From: Saprospiraceae bacterium
Lineage (GTDB): Bacteria; Bacteroidota; Bacteroidia; Chitinophagales; Saprospiraceae
DNA length: 64,000 nt
Assembly (NCBI GenBank): GCA_016717265.1
Contig: JADKFX010000001.1
Span: 1,500,501 to 1,564,500, forward strand
Direction: 5' to 3'
Numbering within the stretch: the stretch's first letter is position 1; every line of letters starts with the position of its first letter. Positions 37,062 to 46,392 of the stretch are shown piece after piece. The position numbers and the translations under genes were made by a program. The notes beneath the pieces were generated by a model. It did not search any database, was not told the origin of the DNA, and worked only from the letters and a program-made list of their open reading frames with translations.

Positions 37062-37085
37062 TTTTATCGCAAAAATACGATAAAA
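37062..37085 (-). promoter_or_regulatory. arsR operator bracketing the -7 promoter box
   Basis: Arms TTTTATCG and CGATAAAA are perfect inverted repeats. The 8-nt spacer, read on the minus strand, is TATTTTTG, an exact match to the Bacteroidota -7 box TAnnTTTG. A TTTG about 17 nt further upstream could be the -33 element. Repressor bound here would directly cover the -7 box. The box ends 12 nt before the arsR ATG. Confidence 0.75.
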
Positions 37086-37331
37086 TAGGATACGCAAATG
37101 ATTGACACGGAATCATTCCTTCTTTTTTTCTGAAACTATGATTTTTCTTTTCTTCTATTTTAAGCAACATTGCGCTGAATCTAGCACCCTGAATCAAGAA
37201 GTTTTATTTGAATTCTATTTTAAATAATAACTGGTAAATCCATTCGACCAGATTTGAAATACCGGAATATTCTAAATATAGTAGGGTGACTGGGGTTTAT
37301 TAAAATAGGCGTAAAAAACAGGAATGCCTGG

Positions 37332-37910
37332 TTAAGCTGCAATTTTTAACCATTGTAAAATGGCTTTTGTTGGTTGTTCTGAAGTAATATGTAAATCATG
37401 CGTTTCACCGATTCCCATGGTGATAAAATCTCCTGCTTGCATATGTACAATTCTCAAATTGCCCTGTTGATCTTTAATATGGCAGGTACAACTGCCTTCT
37501 AAGATCAGAAAACTTTCTAATATATTGTCGTGAACTTCTTCGGGTATAATTGTTGAAGCCCAGGCAATAAACATTTCAACAGTTTCATCAGATCGGATTG
37601 GTTCTAAATGAATCTCATCAAAATCTATAGGGGCTTTTAAGCCTTCTATTGCATTTATCCAATCCTGAATATTGGAGTCTTTATGGATCAAGGGCGGATT
37701 CTTTATATCTATTTTTCCTTGTATTAAACGATTCTCATTCAAGCTTGAGATTTGACCTAAAATATGCTCTTTTAGATACGCTGGTGGCAATTTTGCATTA
37801 GCAGTTGCCAAATTATTTAGAGCAATTTCATAATCTTGGATCTCTTTATTTTCAATCTCACCGAGCCACTCCCGGATTTTATCTTGATTTATATTTTTTA
37901 AATGTTGCAA
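37332..37910 (-). CDS. Cupin-domain protein, probable anti-sigma factor
   Basis: The 192 residues have no membrane helix. The N-terminal third ends with LPPAYLKEHILGQI, the stretch that in RskA-type anti-sigma factors follows the sigma-binding domain. The C-terminal half is a cupin fold (~110-190): VHDNILESFLILEG and AGDFITMGIGETHDLHI with possible metal-binding His. It lies 25 nt after the ECF sigma gene on the same strand, which supports an anti-sigma role of the ChrR kind. The zinc-binding HxxxCxxC motif of ChrR is not visible. Confidence 0.75.
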   Translation of the reverse strand: MQHLKNINQDKIREWLGEIENKEIQDYEIALNNLATANAKLPPAYLKEHILGQISSLNENRLIQGKIDIKNPPLIHKDSNIQDWINAIEGLKAPIDFDEIHLEPIRSDETVEMFIAWASTIIPEEVHDNILESFLILEGSCTCHIKDQQGNLRIVHMQAGDFITMGIGETHDLHITSEQPTKAILQWLKIAA

Positions 37911-37935
37911 AATTATTTATTTATATTCCATTAAA

Positions 37936-38478
37936 TTAAAATGTCTTTTCTGTTTCAAATAGGGATCTCAAAGCTTTAAGCCCATTTCTAGCCCTCGTTT
38001 TTACCGTTCCTAAAGGAATTGAAAACTCATCTGAAATTTCCTGCTGGGTATATCCTTCAAAATACATCCATTCCAGAATTTGACGACAGGATGGATCAAG
38101 TTTATTTACAAGTTCCCGCAATCCGATTTCTTCATCAGAGATTCTAACAGACAAACTGGGCATTTCATTATATACGAAGTAATCTAAATTTTGGTTTTTA
38201 TTACTGTTTAGATACTGACTAGAACGCGTAAAATCGATCGCTGTATTCCGGGCTATGTTAATTAACCAGGTAGCTAAACTTCCTTTAGAAGCATCATAAC
38301 TTGCTACATATTTCCAAATTTTAATAAAACAATCTTGTAAAACATTTTCTGCATCTTCCGGTTTTGGAATTATTCTAGTGATAATCCCAAATAATGTAGG
38401 AGCATAATGATCATATAGATATTCAAAGGATTTATTGTCCCCAGCTTTTAATTGTTTTATCAAAATTTGTGGATCCAA
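37936..38478 (-). CDS. ECF RNA polymerase sigma factor
   Basis: Alternative sigma-70 family factor of 180 residues. Region 2 has FEYLYDHYAPTLFGIITRIIP, ENVLQDCFIKIWKYVASYD and SLATWLINIARNTAIDFTRS; region 4 has CRQILEWMYFEGYTQQEISDEFSIPLGTVKTRARNGLKALR. The closest described relatives are the SigK-type ECF factors that pair with RskA-like anti-sigma proteins. The gene precedes the cupin candidate anti-sigma gene by 25 nt, forming an operon. The stimulus is unknown. Confidence 0.95.
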   Translation of the reverse strand: MDPQILIKQLKAGDNKSFEYLYDHYAPTLFGIITRIIPKPEDAENVLQDCFIKIWKYVASYDASKGSLATWLINIARNTAIDFTRSSQYLNSNKNQNLDYFVYNEMPSLSVRISDEEIGLRELVNKLDPSCRQILEWMYFEGYTQQEISDEFSIPLGTVKTRARNGLKALRSLFETEKTF

Positions 38479-38648
38479 AGAGTATAATAATATTTAAATT
38501 GCAGATTATCAATTATTTATTAAAAACCAGGATCATTTTTTTAGATCCAGTATCAAATATAAGAAAACTCGCTTAAATTTTGATAAATCGAAAACTGGAA
38601 TCCGGTCATTTTCGTACATCTAATTAATTTAGATATTGATATTTTAAT

Positions 38649-39308
38649 ATGCAGACAATTTTTATAACGGGAGCCTCCGGGTATATCGGAACCCGATTCA
38701 TGCAAAATATAGACAAATCGCTTTTTCGAATTATAGCCTTAGTGCGCAAAGGTTCGGAACATAAAGTTCCTCCTGGTATTGAAATTCTTATAGCTGATGT
38801 TTTTAATCCAGTATCCTGGAAAGAACACATTCCCAAAGATTGTATATTTATACATTTGTTGGGTGTAGCTCACCCATCTCCACAAAAAAAAGCAGCATTT
38901 TTAAATATTGACCTCCGGGCCTTAAAAGATGTTGCCAATGTGGCGAATGAACGAAACTCAAAAGCATTTATTTACTTAAGTGTGGCGATGGAACCAAGCT
39001 CGATTATGAAGGATTTTCAAGAGGCAAAATCACTCGGTGAGAAATACTTAGAATCCCTGCATTTAAATTTTATTTTTGTAAGACCTTGGTATATAATCGG
39101 TCCGGGACATTGGTGGCCGATATTTTTTATACCTTTATTTAAATTACTTGAAATAATTCCGGCAACTTCTATGAAAGCTAGAAAATTTAGTTTGATAACG
39201 ATTCACCAAATGATTTCAAGTTTAATTTATATTATAAATCATATTGATAAGGTTCCTAAATATGTCGAAATTGAAAATTTAAAAACTTTAAATACGAATT
39301 CTAAATGA
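38649..39308 (+). CDS. NAD(P)-binding SDR-like protein
   Basis: The 219 residues form a Rossmann fold with the nucleotide motif TIFITGASGYIGTRF and the strand FIYLSVAMEPS. The catalytic YxxxK of extended SDR enzymes appears altered: the matching site reads FQEAKSLGEKYLE, with Phe in place of Tyr. The protein is also shorter than most extended SDRs. It may be an atypical, NmrA-like or non-catalytic member. It is divergent from the sigma factor gene and lies 89 nt before the hydrolase gene. Confidence 0.85.
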   Translation: MQTIFITGASGYIGTRFMQNIDKSLFRIIALVRKGSEHKVPPGIEILIADVFNPVSWKEHIPKDCIFIHLLGVAHPSPQKKAAFLNIDLRALKDVANVANERNSKAFIYLSVAMEPSSIMKDFQEAKSLGEKYLESLHLNFIFVRPWYIIGPGHWWPIFFIPLFKLLEIIPATSMKARKFSLITIHQMISSLIYIINHIDKVPKYVEIENLKTLNTNSK

Positions 39309-39397
39309 ATTCGCCAGGTTTCTGTTTTACCTTATTATTTATTAATTTTAATTTACAGAATTTCGTATAAAATCATTAATTATTAATCAATTTTATT

Positions 39398-40420
39398 ATG
39401 AAAATTATTTTTTTATTAATCTTAAGTTTTAGTTTAAACTCTTGTGAATTAAAGTATAATGTAAAATCAGAAGCTGCAAGTTTAAATAGGAGCTATTATG
39501 ATTTGGAAGAATCAGGAGTTAAATCGGGTGGAGTAAAAATCATTCCAATAGAAAATGGAAAATATAAAGTATGGACCAAGAGAATCGGTAATAATCCAAA
39601 AATCAAAGTACTCCTATTGCATGGAGGTCCTGGTTGTACACATGAGTATTTTGAAAGCTTTGAAAGTTTCTTTCCAAAAGAAGGCATTGAATTTTATTAT
39701 TATGATCAATTGGGTTCAGCCTATTCTGACCAACCAAAGGATACGAGCCTTTGGAACCTTCCAAGGTTTGTAGAAGAAGTAGAACAAGTTAGAAAAGCTT
39801 TGAATCTAAATAAAGATAATTTTTATTTATTAGGGCATTCGTGGGGTGGAATCCTTGCGGCGCAATATGCTTTGAAATATCAAGAGCATTTGAAAGGTTT
39901 AATTATTTCTAATATGATGATGAGTGCTACTGCATATGATCATTATGCTGAAAATGTTTTGGCAAAGCAAATGGATCCAAAAGTATTGATGGAAGTTCGG
40001 GCAATAGAAGCAAATGGTGATTTTACAAATCCTCGTTATATGGAATTGTTGCTTTCAAATTTTTATGTAAAACATATTTTAAGGATTCCAATCGAACATT
40101 GGCCGGATGCAGTAAACCGAAATTTTAATAAATTAAATGCAACGATTTATACAACAATGCAGGGACCAAGTGAATTTGGAATTTCAGGCAATTTGGAAAA
40201 CTGGGACATTACAAAAGAACTTTCTACTATAGAAGTTCCAACCCTTGTTATTGGTTCAACGTTTGATACGATGGATCCTGATCATATGAAATGGGTTTCC
40301 ACGCAACTAAAAAATGGAAGTTTCTTGTTATGCCCAAAAGGTAGCCATATGAGTATGTGGGATGATCAGGAACATTATTTTCCTGGTTTAATTTCCTGGT
40401 TGAATAATTCTTCAAAATGA
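39398..40420 (+). CDS. Alpha/beta hydrolase lipoprotein (proline iminopeptidase-like)
   Basis: Serine hydrolase of 340 residues, peptidase S33 type. Signal peptide with lipobox-like end (FSLNSC, Cys16) suggests anchoring outside the cytoplasm. The oxyanion motif HGGPGCTHEYF, nucleophile elbow GHSWGG, Asp in GSTFDTMDP and His in KGSHMSMWD make a complete catalytic triad. The HGGPG motif is typical of proline iminopeptidases and related esterases. The substrate is not certain. Confidence 0.92.
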   Translation: MKIIFLLILSFSLNSCELKYNVKSEAASLNRSYYDLEESGVKSGGVKIIPIENGKYKVWTKRIGNNPKIKVLLLHGGPGCTHEYFESFESFFPKEGIEFYYYDQLGSAYSDQPKDTSLWNLPRFVEEVEQVRKALNLNKDNFYLLGHSWGGILAAQYALKYQEHLKGLIISNMMMSATAYDHYAENVLAKQMDPKVLMEVRAIEANGDFTNPRYMELLLSNFYVKHILRIPIEHWPDAVNRNFNKLNATIYTTMQGPSEFGISGNLENWDITKELSTIEVPTLVIGSTFDTMDPDHMKWVSTQLKNGSFLLCPKGSHMSMWDDQEHYFPGLISWLNNSSK

Positions 40421-40534
40421 TTTCTTATTTTAAATTAGTATTGTAAAATAGCTTATGTATAGTGACCACTTAGTAGGAATTCCAATTGTTAAAGAGTGTA
40501 GCCTAAAGTAAATCAAACACGGTAGTTATTTTTA

Positions 40535-43500
40535 TTATTTGAGCAAACTAATATTGCCTTTCCTATAATATTTCTTGCCACCAATACATTCTGCTTTTAG
40601 GAAATATCCAAAAACATCTGGGCCTAATAATTTTCCCTTAAACCTACCATCCCATCCATCAAGAATATTGAAGGATTCGAAAACTTTTTCTCCCCAACGA
40701 CTGTATATCCCCAATTGCATAGTCGAAATGGTATTACTCCGCACAAATAAAAAATCATTATTCCCATCTTGATTTGGTGAAAATGCATTTGGGATAAATA
40801 TGGTAGTTGAATCACAATCCGGAAGCAAAATTTTAAGATTCAACTTTAAAATATGAGGGCAGTCAAAACTATCCAAAACAGTAATTGTATAAGTCAGGTC
40901 ATGGTCAGCTTTAATTTTAACACACCGGCAGGTGTTGCAATCAATCCAAGTGTTAGGTTCCCATAAAATTGACTTTCCACCTACAATACAATACCTGCTT
41001 TCTGTGCCTTGCAAAACAAGGGTATCCCCAAGTATGCGAATTGGGTTGGGATCTATTAAAGGTAAAAATTGGAAAGTATCCTCAGATGCGCACAGATGTT
41101 CATTTTTGAACTTTAAGTAAAGAAATATTTCCGAATTATTTATAATTTCTTGGTTATAATTTAAAGGATTTGAAATTTGTGGGCCAGACCATGTAAAATT
41201 TTTCCTGTTGCCTGCATTTACATTGAGTCGTTCACCTGGACAAGACTCCAAAACTGTAAAGTTACCAATCGGATTCGAAAACACATCGATAATGAAATTA
41301 TATTTGGCATTGCAATTAGTTTGATCGTTTTCATTTAAAGTGAAATGAAAACTTGTATCGCTTGACCAGTACGTTGGGGTGGTAAATATAAACTGACTGC
41401 AGGTATCACATAGTACAGTTCCCGAAGTCCATTTATAATTTTTATTATTTTGACTTTCTATTCCAATTTTTAAGGATTGACCTGCACATAAACTATCTCT
41501 GAATAGAAATTCGTTTTGCATTTTAATTTTAAATGGAAGCGTGTCCAATTCACAAAGGCAATTTTTAGCTAAACTTGCAATCAGGTAGTAACAGCCTTGT
41601 ATGCGTTCCCGATCAATATGGTCTTCATAAGAAAAGTTGCCATTCTGTGTATTCCCAACTAAATTAATATTTATTATTTTTATTAACGTATCTGCGTCAC
41701 TTAGTTTTCCATCAGCATCTTGGTCTTCATAAAAACCAATACAAATTATAGAATCCTTGATATTGGATCTTCCACTTAAATTGTAGTTGAAAGATAAATT
41801 ATAATTTATGGAATCCAGGGTTTTCATTAATTTAAAGGAGTCTAAACTAAAGGAACCTGTTGTATATGAAAATTTTAACTCTGCTGAACCGGATGCTAGC
41901 AATACATCACATTCAGCTTGTGTAATGGAGCAAACTGTTATTAAGCGATTAAATGTAAAAGCCATAAATACTTGTTCTTTACACAATATATTTTTAAGAC
42001 CTTTAATAGCTATATTAAAAAGAATGCTGTCATTTGTTATAATTCCAGATGCAAACCCAAAGCTTAAAACTTCGTTATCACCTTCCAAACTTATACTGGG
42101 TGCGGTTGGCAGCATATTTTTAATATTTTTTAGGGATTTTTCAACATAGTGAATTCCATTTGGGAGTACAATTTTTATACTATCAGAACTGGTGCTTGTT
42201 GTATTTTTGAATAAGGAAAAATGGATCAACGTTTCATCTGCACAAACATCAGGTTCTTGCATATCCATATTGATTTTAAATTCACCTGTAAGGTGTAGAT
42301 TTTTTATTTGAATTAAATTTGCTGTTTTTGCAATTGAATTTGTGGATTCTCCACAATGATTTTCTCCCGAAGTGAAGAAACTTGGAAAACTATTTACAAC
42401 GGCATTGCAATTCGAAATCATTTTTAGTTTGATTTCTATGCTATTTAATGGAGCTTGTTTTATGCCATGAAGACAGTTGTTTTTTATTTCTTGTATGAAA
42501 TCAGAAAACATCCAACGATATCTATTACTACCAATTAGAATAGGAGTTGGAAGTTGTTTAAAAGGGCTTCCTTTGGGATAACTAAACACTGCCGAATTTG
42601 TGACTATTTCAATTCCCGGGGGGATGTATCCTTCTAAATATACATTGCAAGCCACTCCATTATTGGCATTATAGAGTTCAAGATATATTTCAGGTAGGGT
42701 GTCACAAAGTATGGCTTCAATTTGATCCTGCTTAAGGTCAAGTTCCAACTCTGGCATTTCAGGAACGATAATGATAAAAAAGGTATCTAAATTGCATTGA
42801 TCTTTAATTTTCATAGCCTCTCCAGGACAAACCCATCGGCTAATAACCATAAAGGTGTCTTGTGTGCAAAACGAATGATCCGCAGTAAATCGAACTTCAT
42901 AGTTTTGCAGGCTTTGTATGCTATCTAATGCAAATAGAAATGAATCAAGTTTTGTGATCTTGGTATTTGGTATTGTGTTTAAACTGACATTGGATAAACT
43001 TTTATTTCTGGAATATACTTCAAATTCATATCCTCCGGAAATTTCAAGATTTGAAATTAAAAAGGGCCAACTAATTTTATTTGTGGAACTATAAATAGTC
43101 CTTGAAGGAATATTTAATCGCTTATTTCCATTAAATAAGCTTACTGTATTTGTTTTAGAATCGTATATGGAGTCAACGATTATAGTTGCTGAAACAATAT
43201 TAAAAAATTTGCTAGAATTTTTTTCGTTAATATAAAAGGTAGAAGTGATTTTATTATCAGTAGATGCAAATTGGGCGCAATCAACTAAATGTGAATAAGG
43301 TATTAATTCAATAGAATACGATTCGTCATATCTATGTTGTTTTAGTAATTCTGATTCTATTTCCCATCGGTTATTGATTTTTATTACTGGAAAACTCTGC
43401 AATGTGATAGCTTGATTACCAAACTCATTTTCATAAGAATAACGAATTTGAATACTATCTAATATTAAATTATCATTTGAAATATGAATTCGGATAGAAT

Positions 43501-46120
43501 CAAATGAATAGAGTGAGCGAAATTCATAAGGAAAAAAATTCTCTAGGGATTTTGTACCCTGTATTTTGTAAGAAAATAGTTTTGTAGACGTTTTACAAAT
43601 AAAGAGACTATCGAATTGAGCGCTAATCTTTATTCCTTGGGTGGCTTGAATGATAGTATCCTTTATGGACATGCAGGAAAAGGGAATTTTTAAAAGATGG
43701 GTACGATCCAACAGAAAAGCCCTCAAGGTGAGTCCGATTTTTAATATCCTTTCTTCTACGTGATTATTAAGTTTTACAGAAATGGAAGCATAAATGCTAT
43801 CTCCCTTTTCGAATTTGAAATGAGTAGGTAACTTAGCGCCATATAAATTAAGTTGTTCGGGTGAAATAGGTATAATGATACCTTTTCCATATTGATCCTT
43901 ATTGTAGACTGCGTTTGCACAGTTAGGAATTGGATTTGATGATCTTGTTTTATCCCAAATAGTATAATCGCAATAGTATTTCTTAGATGTACTTTGGTCT
44001 AAAATTTCTATTTTAGTTTGAACTGTTGTAGTTAGAGAATCAAAACTCAAGGCATCCGAATTGATCATAAAAATTAGAGAATCATAATGGAATCTATCAT
44101 CTTCCGAAATAACAATCGTTTTAAAGTCAACATTCATCGTATCGCCCGTAATGAAATTTTTCTTTTTTACTAAAGTTTTGTCTAATATTCCCGGGTCAGG
44201 GAAACGATCATTATTGGGATCTGACACTCCATAATTTTTTCTATAAACATCTGCGGTGCCTTCTAAATATCCAAAAATACTATCCTTAATGGTGGGATTA
44301 TAGTTACATTCTAAATCAAAGACATATTCGGTGTATTTGCAAAGTCCACAATCAAACTCTCTATACGGGCAGGTAAGTTGAGCATCGAAGCAAATTTTAC
44401 CAGCTAAGCTTGATTTTAAAATCTGTTGATTTGGGCAAGTCGAAATAAAATTTGTAGCTGATGTTTTGTTTTGATCCACTTTACATAAGAAGTTACAATC
44501 CACTTTAATTTTGAATTCCAAAAACTGATCCTGGGAAAATGGGGCATCGTATTCTAATTCAATGGCTATTGTAGAATCTCCAGAAATTGATATTTTGGAA
44601 GGTGTTTTTCCATTTAAAACAAATGTTGAATCAACAATTCTCAATGGACATGGAAGACCAAATCTTAAAATTAATGTTTGATTTTCAATTTTCCCTGGAA
44701 ATTTAATTTGGCTTTGAAGTGTATAAGTTTTATGATTTTCTAAGACATCAACAGCTTCCTTTAATTTTAAATCTAAAAAAATAGGTTTATTGTTATTTAC
44801 GACTTCTTTTTTTCTATTGATACCACTCACCGTGCTTCCAGGAACGCATTTTGAAGCATATGAATAATCCCAATACCAAAATAAATTATTTCCAATTCCT
44901 AATTGACAGTCCAAACAAGTCATGTATTTAAAATCAATTCGGACCTCTGTTCCCGGAGCTAATTCTCCAAGTGTTATCTTTACACAGGTAAAACCAGTAG
45001 CACATTTGCCGGTTGTCTGATATTGGATGTCGATTACCTGCGGAGGTCCGGTTATGGAAACACTGCGATCCACGATTCCAAATGGGACGTCCTTATTTAA
45101 TGGATCCATTTTTATTGTAATTTCAATATTTTCTGCAGTTTGTTCGCCAATATTTCTTAAAATGAGCGATTGTGTTGTTCCAGTATCGCTACAAATACAT
45201 GATGGAAAGTTATCATTGGGAACAAATAAAATGTTTGCTAATTTATTTGGTTTTATGAAATTAATTAAAGCAGATCTAAGATCTTTTTGGCATGTATCCA
45301 AGTTGCATCCCCAATATGCTAAAAAATGGGAGCGTATTTGTTCTATTTCACAACTTGTTTGACGGATGTCTTCCACTATTTGAATTTCTTCATCTCTTTC
45401 AAATAGACTATCTAAATCTCCAATTTTTAGAAAATCATCAGCGTCAAATTCTAATTTCAAATGATTTAATGTTTGGCTAATTAAGCTTCCTGATTGGGAT
45501 CCTATTTCTAAATTATCATGCAGGTTTTCGTAAATAAAATTTTTTAAAGAACCAAGACGTGTATTTTTAATAGTTATAGTTCTTTTGAAGGAAGCACCTG
45601 TTGAAGCAGTTGTATCTATAGTGGAAGCTTTAAGATCCATCAAAAGTAAGGGTGTTAATACTTGATATGTTGGGTTTGATTGCGCGGAGTCTATGCCGAA
45701 GCTTGAATTTAATACCCACGTGTTTTTTAATGTGGAATCCATTTTATGAAATAAGAAACAACTAGGAATCATCAGAATACTTATTGAAATGGAGTCATTT
45801 TTAAAAATCGTGTCGATTCTAAATTCAGGGGAAGTCAGTTGACTAACATTTACCTCAGTCGCACCTTGAATGCTACCTGGAATATAATTTATACCAGGAG
45901 GCAATTTAAGTTTCACCACAATATTAGATTGGAGAATTCCAGAAGTATTTAAAATTGATAATTCTGCTTTTGACGACTGACAGACCGTTGCATTTTTTGG
46001 GTCCTTAACTGTTAATTTAAAGGTTTGGGAGATCGACTTGCAATTTAATAAAAGTAATAAACTGATATACCAGTAGATATTAAAATTAGACCTGAATAAC
46101 ATATGTAAAAATCCTTTCAT
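40535..46120 (-). CDS. Giant surface protein with T9SS type B (gliding-associated) C-terminus
   Basis: Predicted surface-exposed or secreted protein of 1861 residues. A signal peptide (ends SISQ) is preceded by a few residues; an in-frame Met at residue 7 is an alternative start. The body is made of many beta-sandwich modules with frequent Cys and repeated openings of the type VKLKLPPGINYIPGSI and VYLEGYIPPGIEIV (DUF11/conserved repeat type). The last ~90 residues form the type B sorting domain with IFIPNAFSPNQDGNNDFL, WGEKVFES, GWDG and YYRKGNISLLK. A role in adhesion or gliding is inferred from this domain only. Confidence 0.9.
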   Translation of the reverse strand: MKGFLHMLFRSNFNIYWYISLLLLLNCKSISQTFKLTVKDPKNATVCQSSKAELSILNTSGILQSNIVVKLKLPPGINYIPGSIQGATEVNVSQLTSPEFRIDTIFKNDSISISILMIPSCFLFHKMDSTLKNTWVLNSSFGIDSAQSNPTYQVLTPLLLMDLKASTIDTTASTGASFKRTITIKNTRLGSLKNFIYENLHDNLEIGSQSGSLISQTLNHLKLEFDADDFLKIGDLDSLFERDEEIQIVEDIRQTSCEIEQIRSHFLAYWGCNLDTCQKDLRSALINFIKPNKLANILFVPNDNFPSCICSDTGTTQSLILRNIGEQTAENIEITIKMDPLNKDVPFGIVDRSVSITGPPQVIDIQYQTTGKCATGFTCVKITLGELAPGTEVRIDFKYMTCLDCQLGIGNNLFWYWDYSYASKCVPGSTVSGINRKKEVVNNNKPIFLDLKLKEAVDVLENHKTYTLQSQIKFPGKIENQTLILRFGLPCPLRIVDSTFVLNGKTPSKISISGDSTIAIELEYDAPFSQDQFLEFKIKVDCNFLCKVDQNKTSATNFISTCPNQQILKSSLAGKICFDAQLTCPYREFDCGLCKYTEYVFDLECNYNPTIKDSIFGYLEGTADVYRKNYGVSDPNNDRFPDPGILDKTLVKKKNFITGDTMNVDFKTIVISEDDRFHYDSLIFMINSDALSFDSLTTTVQTKIEILDQSTSKKYYCDYTIWDKTRSSNPIPNCANAVYNKDQYGKGIIIPISPEQLNLYGAKLPTHFKFEKGDSIYASISVKLNNHVEERILKIGLTLRAFLLDRTHLLKIPFSCMSIKDTIIQATQGIKISAQFDSLFICKTSTKLFSYKIQGTKSLENFFPYEFRSLYSFDSIRIHISNDNLILDSIQIRYSYENEFGNQAITLQSFPVIKINNRWEIESELLKQHRYDESYSIELIPYSHLVDCAQFASTDNKITSTFYINEKNSSKFFNIVSATIIVDSIYDSKTNTVSLFNGNKRLNIPSRTIYSSTNKISWPFLISNLEISGGYEFEVYSRNKSLSNVSLNTIPNTKITKLDSFLFALDSIQSLQNYEVRFTADHSFCTQDTFMVISRWVCPGEAMKIKDQCNLDTFFIIIVPEMPELELDLKQDQIEAILCDTLPEIYLELYNANNGVACNVYLEGYIPPGIEIVTNSAVFSYPKGSPFKQLPTPILIGSNRYRWMFSDFIQEIKNNCLHGIKQAPLNSIEIKLKMISNCNAVVNSFPSFFTSGENHCGESTNSIAKTANLIQIKNLHLTGEFKINMDMQEPDVCADETLIHFSLFKNTTSTSSDSIKIVLPNGIHYVEKSLKNIKNMLPTAPSISLEGDNEVLSFGFASGIITNDSILFNIAIKGLKNILCKEQVFMAFTFNRLITVCSITQAECDVLLASGSAELKFSYTTGSFSLDSFKLMKTLDSINYNLSFNYNLSGRSNIKDSIICIGFYEDQDADGKLSDADTLIKIININLVGNTQNGNFSYEDHIDRERIQGCYYLIASLAKNCLCELDTLPFKIKMQNEFLFRDSLCAGQSLKIGIESQNNKNYKWTSGTVLCDTCSQFIFTTPTYWSSDTSFHFTLNENDQTNCNAKYNFIIDVFSNPIGNFTVLESCPGERLNVNAGNRKNFTWSGPQISNPLNYNQEIINNSEIFLYLKFKNEHLCASEDTFQFLPLIDPNPIRILGDTLVLQGTESRYCIVGGKSILWEPNTWIDCNTCRCVKIKADHDLTYTITVLDSFDCPHILKLNLKILLPDCDSTTIFIPNAFSPNQDGNNDFLFVRSNTISTMQLGIYSRWGEKVFESFNILDGWDGRFKGKLLGPDVFGYFLKAECIGGKKYYRKGNISLLK

Positions 46121-46374
46121 ATACCGGAAGAATTTTAAATTTGACTAGCAAATTGGTTTCAAATTTAATATTTTAGTATAATTAACTATTAAATAGATTC
46201 AAAACTTATCGACTTTGAGTTTGGACTTTAAATTCTTTTTGGAATCCAGCACACGGAATTTGAATTGTAAACATTCCCAAACCTAGTCAAAATTTACAAT
46301 AAATATACAAATACTTTACATAGACTTTAAATAGAGATAATATAGGCTTAATGCAGGTAGGCTGGCTTGTGTTC

Positions 46375-46382
46375 TACCTTTG
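46375..46382 (+). promoter_or_regulatory. -7 box (TACCTTTG) for the TonB receptor gene
   Basis: Exact TAnnTTTG match ending 10 nt before the ATG at 46393. If used, transcription would start downstream of the earlier ATG at 46351, supporting the 46393 start. Confidence 0.45.
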
Positions 46383-46392
46383 TGGTGTAAAA

